Part shown: one piece after another, positions 50,086 through 58,698 of the stretch | Layout of the letters: each line of letters starts with the position of its first letter | Position numbering within the stretch: the first letter of the stretch is position 1 | NCBI GenBank assembly: GCA_036677445.1 | Contig: JAVBWI010000001.1 | Location: forward strand, 1-64,000 | DNA from: JAVBWI01 sp036677445 | GTDB lineage: Bacteria; Bacillota; Clostridia; Christensenellales; CAG-138 | DNA length: 64,000 nt | Reading direction: 5' to 3' | Position numbers and translations under genes: made by a program | Notes under the pieces: generated by a model | Told to the model about the DNA's origin: nothing | The model's database searches: none | What the model saw: only the letters and a program-made list of their open reading frames with translations

Positions 50086-52059
50086 TTACCTTGCCTCCCC
50101 TTCTGACTTCTGTACGGCAGCATAACCGCGTTCCAGAAACGCGTCATGCTTGTTGAAGTTCGCATACTCGCTCAGGTATTCCTTGCGGGACTGCACCTTG
50201 TCGCCCATCAAAACGGTCACGATGTGCTCGACGTCCGCGGCGTCCTCGATGCCGACGCGGATCAACGAGCGGTTCTCCGGGTTCATGGTGGTTTCCCAAA
50301 GCTGCTCGGGGTTCATTTCGCCCAAACCCTTGTAGCGCTGCACAAGGTAGCCGCGGCCCAGCTCCTTCGCGGCCTCCGCCAGCTCCTTTTCATCGTAGGC
50401 GTAGATCACGCGCTCACCCTTGTGCACCTTATACAGCGGCGGCAGGCCGATGTATACGTGCCCTTCCATGATGAGCGGCTTCATATAGCGGTAAAAGAAT
50501 GTAAGCAGTATCGCGCGGATGTGCGCGCCGTCCTGGTCGGCGTCGGAAAGTATGATGATCTTGTCGTATTTTCGCTGCGAAATATCGAAATCCTCGCCGA
50601 TACCTGTGCCGATGGCAGTGATGATGGAGCGGAATTCTTCGTTTGCGAGCACCTGGTCGAAGCGCTTTTTTTCCACGTTGAGCGGCTTGCCCCTAAGCGG
50701 CAGTATCGCCTGAAAGCTGCGGTCGCGGCCCTGCTTGGCCGAGCCGCCCGCGGAATCGCCCTCTACAATAAATATCTCGTTCCTTTGCGCATTGCGGCCG
50801 GTGCAGCTAGAAAGCTTCCCGACCAGCGGCGCGTTTTCCAGCTTGTTCTTTTCGCGCGCCATGGTCTTTGCCTTGCGGGCCGTCTCGCGCACTTTGGCGG
50901 CTTTCATCGCTTTATCGGCAATGCCGGCGGCGATTTCCGCGTTCTTTAAATCCTCAAGAAAGGGGATTAACTGTTCGGCCACCACATATTCGACGGCGGG
51001 GCGCGCCTCGGTGTTGCCAAGGCGGGTCTTTGTCTGGCCCTCGAACTGTATGGTCTTCATTTTGAGCGAGAGCACGGCGGTCAGACCCTCCCGGAAATCC
51101 TCGCCGGAAAGGGACGCATCCTTTTCCTTGAGCACGCCTGTACGGCGGCAATGGTCGTTCATGATCTTGGTCAGCGCCGCCTTGAAGCCCGTCTCATGCG
51201 TACCGCCTTCGGTGGTCGGGATATTGTTGACATAGCTGAATATGCTTTCTGCGTAACCGTCGTTGTGCTGCATGGCAACTTCCACCACGATGCCGTCCTT
51301 CTCCCCCCTGAAATGGATGGGCGCGGGGTACAGCGCGGTCTTGTCCTCATTCAAAAAAGAAACAAAATCCGAAAGGCCGCCTTCAAAGTGATATTCCAGT
51401 TCGCGCTTTTGCCTGCGCTCGTCAAGTAGCCGCATGCATACGCCGCGGTTAAGGTAAGCAAGCTCGCGCAATCTGCGGGCGATTACGTCAAAGTTCATTT
51501 CGATGGTTTCAAACACGCGGGAATCCGGCAGAAAGCGCACCACCGTGCCCTGCCTGCGCGTGCGCCCGGTTTCTGTGAGCGGCCCTTTGGGGTGGCCGGA
51601 CAGTATTTTGCCGTTTTTATCCTGTATGCTTTCAAACTCCTGCACATAGGCGCGGCCCTGCGTATAGACCTCCGCGCGAAGCCAGGCTGATAGCGCGTTG
51701 ACCACGCTTGCGCCCACGCCGTGCAAGCCGCCGGAATAACCGTAGGAATCGTTGCCGAACTTACCGCCCGCATGCAGCTGGGTAAACACCAGCTCTACGC
51801 CGGAAACGCCGTATTTTTCGTGAATGCCTATGGGAATGCCGCGCCCGTCGTCCGAAACCGTAACGGATCCGTCGCGGTGGAGCGTGACCTCCACGGTACC
51901 GGCAAACCCGTTTGCCGCCTCGTCTATGGCGTTATCCACGATCTCCCAGAGCATATGATGCAGGCCGCGCGCGCCCGTGGAACCGATATACATTCCTGGG
52001 CGCATGCGCACGGCGTCCAACCCTTCCATGACCTGAATGCTGGATACGTTATAGTCCAT
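50086..52059 (-). CDS. parE: DNA topoisomerase IV subunit B
   Basis: A 657-residue ATPase subunit. GHKL ATPase: EIVDNAIDEAANGF, DDGRGIPIGIHEKYG, GYSGGLHGVGASVVNAL. Toprim/metal domain: IVEGDSAGGSAKQG, LSDADQDGAHI and QRYKGLGEMNPEQLWETTMN. It lacks the extra C-terminal insertions of proteobacterial GyrB. ATG 52057-52059 with AGAGGTAAG upstream. Operon parE-parC, the usual clostridial order. Confidence 0.9.
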   Translation of the reverse strand: MDYNVSSIQVMEGLDAVRMRPGMYIGSTGARGLHHMLWEIVDNAIDEAANGFAGTVEVTLHRDGSVTVSDDGRGIPIGIHEKYGVSGVELVFTQLHAGGKFGNDSYGYSGGLHGVGASVVNALSAWLRAEVYTQGRAYVQEFESIQDKNGKILSGHPKGPLTETGRTRRQGTVVRFLPDSRVFETIEMNFDVIARRLRELAYLNRGVCMRLLDERRQKRELEYHFEGGLSDFVSFLNEDKTALYPAPIHFRGEKDGIVVEVAMQHNDGYAESIFSYVNNIPTTEGGTHETGFKAALTKIMNDHCRRTGVLKEKDASLSGEDFREGLTAVLSLKMKTIQFEGQTKTRLGNTEARPAVEYVVAEQLIPFLEDLKNAEIAAGIADKAMKAAKVRETARKAKTMAREKNKLENAPLVGKLSSCTGRNAQRNEIFIVEGDSAGGSAKQGRDRSFQAILPLRGKPLNVEKKRFDQVLANEEFRSIITAIGTGIGEDFDISQRKYDKIIILSDADQDGAHIRAILLTFFYRYMKPLIMEGHVYIGLPPLYKVHKGERVIYAYDEKELAEAAKELGRGYLVQRYKGLGEMNPEQLWETTMNPENRSLIRVGIEDAADVEHIVTVLMGDKVQSRKEYLSEYANFNKHDAFLERGYAAVQKSEGEAR

Positions 52060-52092
52060 TTCTTACCTCTGACGTTAATGTATCATTCATAT

Positions 52093-53004
52093 TCATTCTA
52101 CATTATTCATTACCGCAGGCGCAGCCGCGTCTGCGACCGCGGATGCGGCTGCAGCTGCGTCGGCAGCTTTTTGCTTCTCTCCCCACACGCACCAGATCGT
52201 GACCGTTATAAGCACCAGCACGCCGCCGATGAGCGCGAAAACGCTCGGCCGCTCGCCCATAACGAGAAACACCCAAACGGGGTTCAATAACGGCTCCACC
52301 ACGGATATGATGGAACAAGTCAACGGCGGGCAATGCTTCGCCGCCAAATTAAACAATATCGTAGGGACGCCCAACTGTACGAGGCCCAGCACCAATACAA
52401 ACAGGAGTATTGTCTGGTTTACCGGCGTATCGTACACGAACGCGAGCGGCAAGCCGATGCAGGTCATCATTAGCTGCGCGAGCAGCAGGCCGCTCAGGCG
52501 GGTCTCTTCGTCCACATTGCCCGAGAGCATGAACATCGCGCTGTAAAACACGCCGGAGGCAAGCGCGAGCAGGTTCCCAAGCAGCGTTCCCTCGCCCATC
52601 TGATCGAAAAAGAACAGCGCTATGCCCGCAATGGTCAGCGCAACCGCTATCGCATCGCCGCGGCGTATGCGCTGCTTAAACAGCAATGCGGAAAACAGCA
52701 GCACATAAACAGGCGCGGTATATTGCAGCACAATCGCGTTCGCGGCGGTGGTCAGCTTGATCGCCGGGAGGTAACACACCCCTACCGCGACCGCCGCAAC
52801 GCCCAGGAAAAAGACTCTGCGGTTAAACCGCGGCCTAAGGCCCCGTACACGCATATAGACCAATACCACAGCAGCGGTCAAAAGGCTCCGCGCCGCCCCA
52901 ATCACCAGCGCATTCCAGGGGATGAGCTTAATGAGTACGCCCGAAAGGCTCCAAAACACACCGCAAAAAAACATTTGCAGCATTGCGCGGCGTTCTTTGC
53001 TCAT
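52093..53004 (-). CDS. EamA/DMT family exporter, copy 1
   Basis: A 303-residue membrane protein with about ten membrane segments in two EamA repeats (MLQMFFCGVFWSLSGVLIKL; ALASGVFYSAMFMLSG; ISVVEPLLNPVWVFLVMGER is the second-repeat signature). It probably exports an amino acid or metabolite. The C-terminus has an Ala-rich tail (AAAAASAVADAAAPAV). ATG 53004 overlaps the stop of the following-in-map paralogue (ATGA), so both are translationally coupled and could form a heterodimer. Confidence 0.87.
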   Translation of the reverse strand: MSKERRAMLQMFFCGVFWSLSGVLIKLIPWNALVIGAARSLLTAAVVLVYMRVRGLRPRFNRRVFFLGVAAVAVGVCYLPAIKLTTAANAIVLQYTAPVYVLLFSALLFKQRIRRGDAIAVALTIAGIALFFFDQMGEGTLLGNLLALASGVFYSAMFMLSGNVDEETRLSGLLLAQLMMTCIGLPLAFVYDTPVNQTILLFVLVLGLVQLGVPTILFNLAAKHCPPLTCSIISVVEPLLNPVWVFLVMGERPSVFALIGGVLVLITVTIWCVWGEKQKAADAAAAASAVADAAAPAVMNNVE

Positions 53005-53888
53005 TTTTCCATAACTCCCGCCACACAGGCACCCTGAATGATCTCTTTTTGCTTGACGCGCTCACCCCACACGCACCAGGCCGTGACGGTAAATAGCACC
53101 ACTACCCCGCCGACAAGCGCCCAATAGCTTGGCCGCTCGCCCATAAAAAGGAACACCCAAACGGGGTTTAGCAGCGGCTCCACCACGGAAATAATGGAAC
53201 ACATCAAAGGCGTACAATGCTTCACCGCCTTGCTGTAGAGGATATACGGAATGCCCAGCTGCACTACGCCAAGGAGCAGGATGCAGATAACAGCCGTAGC
53301 GGTGACGGTCGTTTCATACACAAACGCGAGCGGGACACCGACGACGGCCGTCATAATCTGGCCAAGAAACAGGCCGCTCATGCGTGTTTCCTCCGTAACG
53401 CCGCCGCTGAAAAAGAACATCAGCCCGAAAAATACGCCGGCCAGGAGCGCCAAGACATTTCCCAGAACCGAGCCCGCTTTGAACTGATCCAGGAAAAACA
53501 GCGCGATACCCGCCATGGTCAGCGTCAGCGCGATGATATCCCCCCGCCGAACCCTGGCGTGCAGGAACAACGCCGAAAACACCAGCACGTAAATGGGCGC
53601 CGTATATTGGAGCACGATGGCGTTGGCCGCCGTTGTTAGCTTGTTCGCAAAAAGGAACAACGCGAACACCAGAAACGTCACCGCGCCGATTATTAGCGTG
53701 CGTTTATTCAGGAGTATGCGCATGTTGCTCCTGCGCATATACGCGAACATCACCAACGCCGTAATCGTGCTTCTGGCCCCGGCAATCACAAGAGCGTTCC
53801 AGGGCACAAGTTTGATGAGTATCCCGCCGAAACTCCATAAAATGCCACACAGCAGCATCTGCAGCATGGCTCGCCGATGAAGACCCAT
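53001..53888 (-). CDS. EamA/DMT family exporter, copy 2
   Basis: A 295-residue paralogue of the neighbouring exporter, nearly collinear with it (MLQMLLCGILWSFGGILIKL; ANAIVLQYTAPIYVLVFSAL; SIISVVEPLLNPVWVFLFMG). Clearly a tandem duplication that has diverged. RBS GGGAGCTA before ATG 53886-53888. Paired EamA proteins encoded back to back often act as a heterodimer, which is plausible here given the ATGA coupling. Confidence 0.87.
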   Translation of the reverse strand: MGLHRRAMLQMLLCGILWSFGGILIKLVPWNALVIAGARSTITALVMFAYMRRSNMRILLNKRTLIIGAVTFLVFALFLFANKLTTAANAIVLQYTAPIYVLVFSALFLHARVRRGDIIALTLTMAGIALFFLDQFKAGSVLGNVLALLAGVFFGLMFFFSGGVTEETRMSGLFLGQIMTAVVGVPLAFVYETTVTATAVICILLLGVVQLGIPYILYSKAVKHCTPLMCSIISVVEPLLNPVWVFLFMGERPSYWALVGGVVVLFTVTAWCVWGERVKQKEIIQGACVAGVMEK

Positions 53889-54050
53889 TTTTATTTAGCT
53901 CCCGTATCCTATAAACTATATCGTAACTCCGCCCCTCGCGGAACAGTGTTAACGCCTGTCCATTTTGGAGCGGAGCCTTTTTTTACAAAAAGAATCCCGC
54001 CGTTACTCAGGCAAAAACCCTCAGTCTCGGAATGAAGCCCTATCCAAACA

Positions 54051-54266
54051 GAGCTTTCAATCCGTCATTTTGCAGGCGATTGGTTGTGAGGCCATGGCCG
54101 CACATCATTCCTTGCAGAATACCCGAATGTGCCATTCGGGTGCCTGTGCGGTGCAAAATGACACCTTGCCGCGTAAGTTGACGCGACAGTTTTCCTGCGT
54201 AAGCAGGAAACCGAGCGGCAACTTGTGCGGTAAACCTCGCCAAAATGCCATTTGGCACTTTGGCGA
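54051..54266 (+). repeat. Structured intergenic element, copy R8 with an insertion in the loop
   Basis: Stem GTCATTTTGCA (54064-54074) and its complement (54152-54162) are those of R7 and R9, but the loop is enlarged to about 77 bases and carries an extra hairpin ACCCGAATG / CATTCGGGT (54121-54141 region). Then TTTCCTGC with GCAGGAAA (near 54191-54210), and GCCAAAATGCCA with TGGCACTTTGGC (54239-54264). No gene in the whole 53889-54358 gap. Confidence 0.8.
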
Positions 54267-54358
54267 CAAATGAGGGGCTGACCTGATGGCAGCCCCCGGT
54301 TCGTTCTTATTCTACTGGTTTTTGGCACGGATTGCAATGCCGTCTCTTGTCGAGGCGA

Positions 54359-55561
54359 TTATTCGGCCGCGCCTTCCCAGCGCTTTTTCGCGTTCTGTTC
54401 GAGCTGTTTGAGCGCTTCCTGCGGGTTCCTGACCTTTGCGAGGAATATCATGGCGGCGATAATGTAAGGCTTGAAGGATGCTTCCTTGTACAGCGGATCG
54501 CGGTAGCGGTCGAATACGGAGGCCGCAACCTCGCCCTGCTTGCAGCTCACACCGGTGATATCGGCGGGCAGGCAATGCATGTACAGCGCCTTGCCGTCCT
54601 TTGTAAGCTTCATCAGTTCCTCTGTGCACTCCCAATCCTGGTGCTGCGCGTTTTGCGAGAGCAGTTCTTTTTCCAGCGCCTTGATTCCGTCGAAATCGCC
54701 GTTGCCGTAGAGCTCCGTGCGCTTCTCCATCGCCTTGAAGGGCGCCCAGCTCTTGGGGTAAACAACGTCCGCGCCGCGGAATGCGTCCGCCATGGAGTTT
54801 GTAACCTCAAATTTTCCGCCAAACTGTTCGGCGTTCTTCTTTGCGACCTCCACGACCTCTTCCATGACCTCGTATCCTTCGGGGTGCGCGAGCGTCACAT
54901 CCATACCCATGCGGGTCATCAGGCCGATGATGCCCTGCGGTACGGAAAGAGGCTTGCCATAGGAAGGGGAATACGCCCAGGTCATGGCGATCTTCTTGCC
55001 CTTGAGGTTTTCCACGCCGCCGAACTCATGGATCAAATGCAGCATATCCGCCATGGACTGCGTGGGATGGTCGATATCGCACTGGAGGTTGACGAGCGTG
55101 GGCTTTTGTTCCAGCACGCCCGCCTTGTGGCCTTCGGTCACGGCGTCCACCACATTGTGCATGTAGGTGTTGCCCTTGCCGATGTACATATCGTCGCGGA
55201 TACCGATGACGTCCGCCATGAAGGAGATCATGTTGGCCGTCTCGCGCACGGTCTCGCCATGGGCGACCTGGCTCTTGCCCTCGTCAAGATCCTGCACCTC
55301 AAGGCCCAGCAGATTGCAGGCCGAGGCAAAGGAGAAGCGGGTGCGGGTGGAATTATCGCGGAACAGGGAGATTCCCAGGCCGCTGTCGAATATCTTGGTG
55401 GAAACGTTGTTCTCGCGCAGGTGGCGCAGGGCGTCGGCGACGGTAAACACCGCTTCCAGCTCCTCGCGGGATTTTTCCCAGGTCAGGAAGAAGTCACCGT
55501 CGTACATGCCGTCGAATTTCAACTGATCCAACTTATCGGTATACTGTTTGACGTTGCTCAT
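54359..55561 (-). CDS. ygeW: YgeW-type knotted carbamoyltransferase
   Basis: A 400-residue member of the ornithine/aspartate carbamoyltransferase superfamily. Carbamoyl-phosphate loop DNSTRTRFSFAS (about residue 70), DIDHPTQSMADMLHL, MTWAYSPSYGKPLSVPQG and MHCLPADITG near the C-terminus. Length and the SYGKPLS and CDIDHPTQS stretches match YgeW, whose substrate is uncertain but linked to purine/selenium metabolism in Enterobacteria. ATG 55559-55561 is chosen because GGAGG lies upstream and the extended open frame has no start signal. Downstream partner of ygeY in one transcript with a double hairpin between them. Confidence 0.9.
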   Translation of the reverse strand: MSNVKQYTDKLDQLKFDGMYDGDFFLTWEKSREELEAVFTVADALRHLRENNVSTKIFDSGLGISLFRDNSTRTRFSFASACNLLGLEVQDLDEGKSQVAHGETVRETANMISFMADVIGIRDDMYIGKGNTYMHNVVDAVTEGHKAGVLEQKPTLVNLQCDIDHPTQSMADMLHLIHEFGGVENLKGKKIAMTWAYSPSYGKPLSVPQGIIGLMTRMGMDVTLAHPEGYEVMEEVVEVAKKNAEQFGGKFEVTNSMADAFRGADVVYPKSWAPFKAMEKRTELYGNGDFDGIKALEKELLSQNAQHQDWECTEELMKLTKDGKALYMHCLPADITGVSCKQGEVAASVFDRYRDPLYKEASFKPYIIAAMIFLAKVRNPQEALKQLEQNAKKRWEGAAE

Positions 55562-55642
55562 AAGTAGCGTCCTCCATAAAATGTGCTGTATTAGTAGGGG
55601 TTTGCAAAGGGACGTGTCCCCTGCCGTTCCATTTAGGGTTCT

Positions 55643-55688
55643 CAGGGGCGTTACGCCCCTGGGCGGGGTTTGGGGCAGAGCCCCAAAC
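55643..55688 (-). terminator. Two hairpins between ygeY and ygeW
   Basis: CAGGGGCG (55643-55650) with CGCCCCTG (55654-55661), and GTTTGGGGC (55668-55676) with GCCCCAAAC (55680-55688). They lie 10 bases after the ygeY stop and may reduce ygeW expression or stabilise the ygeY message. Confidence 0.6.
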
Positions 55689-55697
55689 GTACTAATT

Positions 55698-56891
55698 TCA
55701 TTTCTTGTACAGGCTGGGCATGGCGGCGTAGATCGCGGCGCACTTGACAAGATCCGCCTTCCATGTCTTTTCGTTGGGGGCGTGCGCTTCTTCCTCGCGG
55801 CCCGGCCCCAGGCCGATGCAGGGAATGCCGAAGCGGCCCATTATGGATACGCCGTTGGTGGAGAATGTCCATTTATCTACCTTGGGCGTGCCGTACATGC
55901 CGGTGAAGCTTTCGACCATGGCGCGGCAGGCGGGATGCTCTTCGGGTATGACCCAGGTGGGGAAATAGCAGTCGGTGGGGTAGACCAGCCCCGTCCAGGA
56001 GGCGCTGTCATACTTGTACATCGTGACCTCGGCGCCGTATTTCTGCACGGAGGGCAGCGCGCGGATCTCCTCCAAAGCGGAGAGATATGACTCGCCGTCG
56101 GTCAGGCGGCGGTCAACGGAGATGGCACACATATCCGCCACCGCGCAGCGCGAGGGACTGTTGTAGAATATCTGCGAAATGGCCAGCGTGCCCTTGCCCA
56201 GGAAGGGGTCGTAGTGCAGCCTGTCGTTTAACGCTTTGACTTCGTTGATGATTTCCGCCATTTTATAAATGGCGTTCTCGCCGCGCTCGGGCGCGGAGCC
56301 GTGGCAGGAAACGCCCTTGACTTCCACGCGGATTTCCATACGGCCGCGGTGGCCACGGTAGATATTGCCGTTGGTGGGCTCGGTGATGACTACGAACTCG
56401 GGCTTGATTTTGCTTTCGTTGATGATATATTGCCAGCACAGGCCGTCGCAGTCTTCTTCCTGCACGGTACCGGTGACGAGTATGGTCTTATCGGCCGGGA
56501 TCAGATCAAGATCCTTCATGATCTTCGCGCCGTATACGGCGGAGACAATGCCGCCAAGCTGATCGGAAGTGCCGCGGCCGCCGATGCATTCGTCGTCCTC
56601 ATAGCCTTCATAGGGGTCAAATTTCCAGTTTCCCAGCTCGCCCAGGCCAACGGTATCGATATGCGCGTCATAGGCGATGATGGCGGAGCCTTTGCCCATA
56701 AAGCCCAACACGTTGCCCATTGGGTCGATCTCAACCTTATCAAAGCCCAGTTGTTCCATCTCGGCAGCGATGCGGCGGATAACGCCTTCCTCCGTACAGC
56801 TTTCACCGGGGATTTTTACGAGGTCGCGCAGGAACTTGGTCATTTGGGGCAGATAGTTTTCGGAGGCTTGACGAACGGCAGAGAATTCCAT
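55698..56891 (-). CDS. ygeY: YgeY-type M20 hydrolase
   Basis: A 397-residue M20/ArgE/DapE-type metal hydrolase. Metal-site motifs: IIAYDAHIDTVGLGE, GGRGTSDQLGGIVSAVYG, TVQEEDCDGLCWQY, HRGRMEIRVEVKGVSCHGS. The length and VKIPGESCTEEGVIRRI are those of YgeY, described as linked to selenium metabolism. It probably removes an amino-acid or carbamoyl-like group from a small metabolite together with YgeW. RBS AAGGAAGG before ATG 56889-56891. Between ygeW and a PAS/HTH regulator, all minus strand. YgeX (diaminopropionate ammonia-lyase), which stands between these two in E. coli, is not present. Confidence 0.9.
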   Translation of the reverse strand: MEFSAVRQASENYLPQMTKFLRDLVKIPGESCTEEGVIRRIAAEMEQLGFDKVEIDPMGNVLGFMGKGSAIIAYDAHIDTVGLGELGNWKFDPYEGYEDDECIGGRGTSDQLGGIVSAVYGAKIMKDLDLIPADKTILVTGTVQEEDCDGLCWQYIINESKIKPEFVVITEPTNGNIYRGHRGRMEIRVEVKGVSCHGSAPERGENAIYKMAEIINEVKALNDRLHYDPFLGKGTLAISQIFYNSPSRCAVADMCAISVDRRLTDGESYLSALEEIRALPSVQKYGAEVTMYKYDSASWTGLVYPTDCYFPTWVIPEEHPACRAMVESFTGMYGTPKVDKWTFSTNGVSIMGRFGIPCIGLGPGREEEAHAPNEKTWKADLVKCAAIYAAMPSLYKK

Positions 56892-57000
56892 TGATTGATC
56901 CTTCCTTTCTGATGTCGCCCTACTTCTCTTTTAGGCACTGTGGTCTTAAGTTCTATACTGTGCATTTCATGGGATAATATCAGTCGAACAAGGGCAGTGC

Positions 57001-57615
57001 TCAGCCCTTGGCGTCTATATAGGAATACAGAGTGTATTTGGAGATGCCGAAGTGCTTGGCCACCTTGTCGCCGCTCTTGGTGATGAGGAACGCGCCCGCG
57101 TTGTTGAGGTACTGTATGGCGCGGATTTTATCCTCCTTGGACATGAGCGCGACCGGCTTGCCCACATTGGCGACGCTTTGATCGATCAGGTCGTCCAGAA
57201 GGTCGTTTACGTTCTGCGGGATGCGCTCGGGTTTTTCGCCGTCGTCGTGATTGACGATGGATTTGACCGCGCTTTCCGCCATTAAGAGGCCCGTGATATC
57301 GTAATTGATGGAAAGTATGCCTTCCACCTTGCCCGCGTCGTCGCGGATATAGATGGTGCTGGATTTGACGATGCGGCCGTCGTGCGTCCTCGCCAGGTAC
57401 CCAAGCTGGTCGTGAAGATCCCGCGGGTCCTTCTTCATGGCCTCGAGCACGATGTGGGAAGGACCGTCCCCCAGCTTACGGTTGCTGACATGCCCGTTTT
57501 CAATAGCCACAATGGTATTTTCGGCTTTGTTCAGGTCGTGCACCACTACCTCGCAGTTATCGCCGAACTGTTTGGCAAGCGCTACGGCCAGCCGCTTGAG
57601 GAAATCCATCGTCAT
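57001..57615 (-). CDS. YheO-like PAS/HTH transcriptional regulator
   Basis: A 204-residue regulator with an N-terminal YheO-type PAS domain (LAKQFGDNCEVVVHDLNKAE, SSTIYIRDDAGKVEGILSIN) and a C-terminal helix-turn-helix of the DauR type (EDKIRAIQYLNNAGAFLITK, VAKHFGISKYTLYSYID). Such proteins control purine, amino-acid or D-amino-acid genes in response to a small ligand. ATG 57613-57615 is taken, with AAAGGAG 11 bases upstream; ATG 57609 is the alternative. First gene of the ygeY-ygeW transcript, so probably its specific regulator. Confidence 0.88.
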   Translation of the reverse strand: MTMDFLKRLAVALAKQFGDNCEVVVHDLNKAENTIVAIENGHVSNRKLGDGPSHIVLEAMKKDPRDLHDQLGYLARTHDGRIVKSSTIYIRDDAGKVEGILSINYDITGLLMAESAVKSIVNHDDGEKPERIPQNVNDLLDDLIDQSVANVGKPVALMSKEDKIRAIQYLNNAGAFLITKSGDKVAKHFGISKYTLYSYIDAKG

Positions 57616-57708
57616 TGCACGCGCATCTCCTTTTCCACACGAATGATACATTCGGGTATTTCATTTTAGGATGGATGTGTTCACCTCTAAGCAAACACCA
57701 CCTTTGAC

Positions 57709-57767
57709 AGCTTTACTATAACACACTTCCCATACGAAACCAACAAAATTATTTAGGTTTTCTAAAT
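57709..57767 (-). promoter_or_regulatory. Promoter and inverted repeat upstream of the regulator gene
   Basis: Minus strand: TATAGT near 57714-57719 with TTGGTT 17 bases upstream. ATTTAG (57751-57757 area) and CTAAAT form an inverted repeat at 57751-57767 just upstream of the -35 position, a candidate activator or autoregulatory site. Together with the DUF1292 promoter this accounts for the divergent gap 57616-57988; the rest shows no gene. Confidence 0.55.
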
Positions 57768-57929
57768 TAATTTTTGCTGTTGACAACGTTTTGATCGCCG
57801 ATCCGGCGCCATACTAGTATGGAGGCGGCATGCGGAGCTAATGCGGGTTCAAAAATCGCATTTCACGCACAAAGGACAGCGCCGGCATCCACTGGAAACT
57901 GTCGATTTTCGCCGCCTCAATAATCAACA

Positions 57930-57958
57930 TTGAAAACGCATGCGGTATGCGATACAAT
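57930..57958 (+). promoter_or_regulatory. Promoter of the DUF1292 gene
   Basis: TTGAAA (57930-57935), 17-base spacer, TACAAT (57953-57958), 31 bases before the start codon, with AGAGGTGG in between. Confidence 0.8.
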
Positions 57959-57988
57959 GTAACCAAACTTTGAGAGGTGGTGCAAACC

Positions 57989-58312
57989 ATGGAAGAAGAA
58001 CGCGATGTTGTCGTATTTGCGGATGACGAAGGCAACGAATTCGAATTGGATGTAATCGATTATTTTGAATACGAGGGTCAGGAATACGCCGTGCTGATGG
58101 ATCTTTCGGATCTTCCGGAGGACGAATGCGAGTGCGGCGAAGAGGATTGCTCCTGCGCCGAGCAGGACGTATACATTATGAAGGTAGTCGTCAACGGCGA
58201 TACGGAAGAGTTCCTTCCCGCCGATGAGGCGTTAATGGATACGCTTTCGGCAATCGTGGAAGAGCGCCTGGGCGAAATGGAAGTCGAGGACGAAGACGAA
58301 ACCGAAGAGTAA
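57989..58312 (+). CDS. DUF1292 family acidic protein
   Basis: A 107-residue very acidic protein: DVVVFADDEGNEFELDVIDY, FEYEGQEYAVLMDLSDLP, then VYIMKVVVNGDTEEFLPADE and an acidic tail (EMEVEDEDETEE). Between them is a four-cysteine stretch ECECGEEDCSC, which could bind a metal. Many DUF1292 proteins contain only part of this. Cytoplasmic; function unknown. Usually found near the tRNA-modification/RNase YqgF cluster, but here it is alone. ATG 57989 follows AGAGGTGG by 8 bases. Confidence 0.9.
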   Translation: MEEERDVVVFADDEGNEFELDVIDYFEYEGQEYAVLMDLSDLPEDECECGEEDCSCAEQDVYIMKVVVNGDTEEFLPADEALMDTLSAIVEERLGEMEVEDEDETEE

Positions 58313-58342
58313 TCCGCCGCCCAAATGAAACACGCACCACAA

Positions 58343-58385
58343 AAGGCTTTGCATTCGGCAGTACATGCTATGCGAAGCCTTCTTT
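58343..58385 (+). terminator. Terminator of the DUF1292 gene
   Basis: AAGGCTTTGCAT pairs with ATGCTATGCGAAGCCTT with a bulge, followed by CTTT. It lies just before element R9. Confidence 0.7.
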
Positions 58386-58388
58386 AGG

Positions 58389-58588
58389 CCATCGATAAAC
58401 CCCTTCGGGGTTTGTCGATGGGTTTACATTCGACAAAGTGCCAAATGGCACTTTGTCAAGATTCACCACGCAAGTTGTCGCTCGGTTTCCTGCTTACGCA
58501 GGAAAACTGTCGCGGCAGCTTGCGCTCTAAGGTGTCATTTTGCACCGTACATGCCGCTGCAAAATGACGGATTAGAAGCCTCCGGTTG
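58389..58588 (-). repeat. Structured intergenic element, copy R9
   Basis: Hairpins on the plus strand: ATCGATAAACCCC with GGGGTTTGTCGAT (58391-58419); GACAAAGTGCC with GGCACTTTGTC (58432-58457); TTTCCTGC with GCAGGAAA (58486-58504); conserved-loop hairpin GTCATTTTGCA (58534-58544) with 58558-58568, whose loop reads GCGGCATGTACGG on the minus strand. The GAGGCTT motif (plus strand AAGCCTC at 58576) follows as in the other copies. Lies between the convergent DUF1292 and LCP genes. Confidence 0.82.
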
Positions 58589-58633
58589 GACAAATAAATT
58601 ACCTGCAGTTTCTTGTAAGGTTGTTGACAGCTT

Positions 58634-58674
58634 AAAAGGCTTCGCACGGCATATTGCCGGATGCGAAGCCTTTT
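58634..58674. terminator. Bidirectional terminator between element R9 and the LCP gene
   Basis: GGCTTCGCA (58638-58646) pairs with TGCGAAGCC (58662-58670), inner GGC/GCC, flanked by AAAA and TTTT. The loop and stem resemble the terminator at 58343-58385. Confidence 0.8.
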
Positions 58675-58698
58675 CGTTTCCGGGTATTTGGGTCGACG

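Noticed and set aside
47659..52059. DNA gyrase subunits A and B.
   Set aside because: GyrA-box is degenerate and the B subunit has DADQDG, while the A subunit is the clostridial ParC type; topoisomerase IV is preferred, though without the rest of the genome the choice is not absolute.
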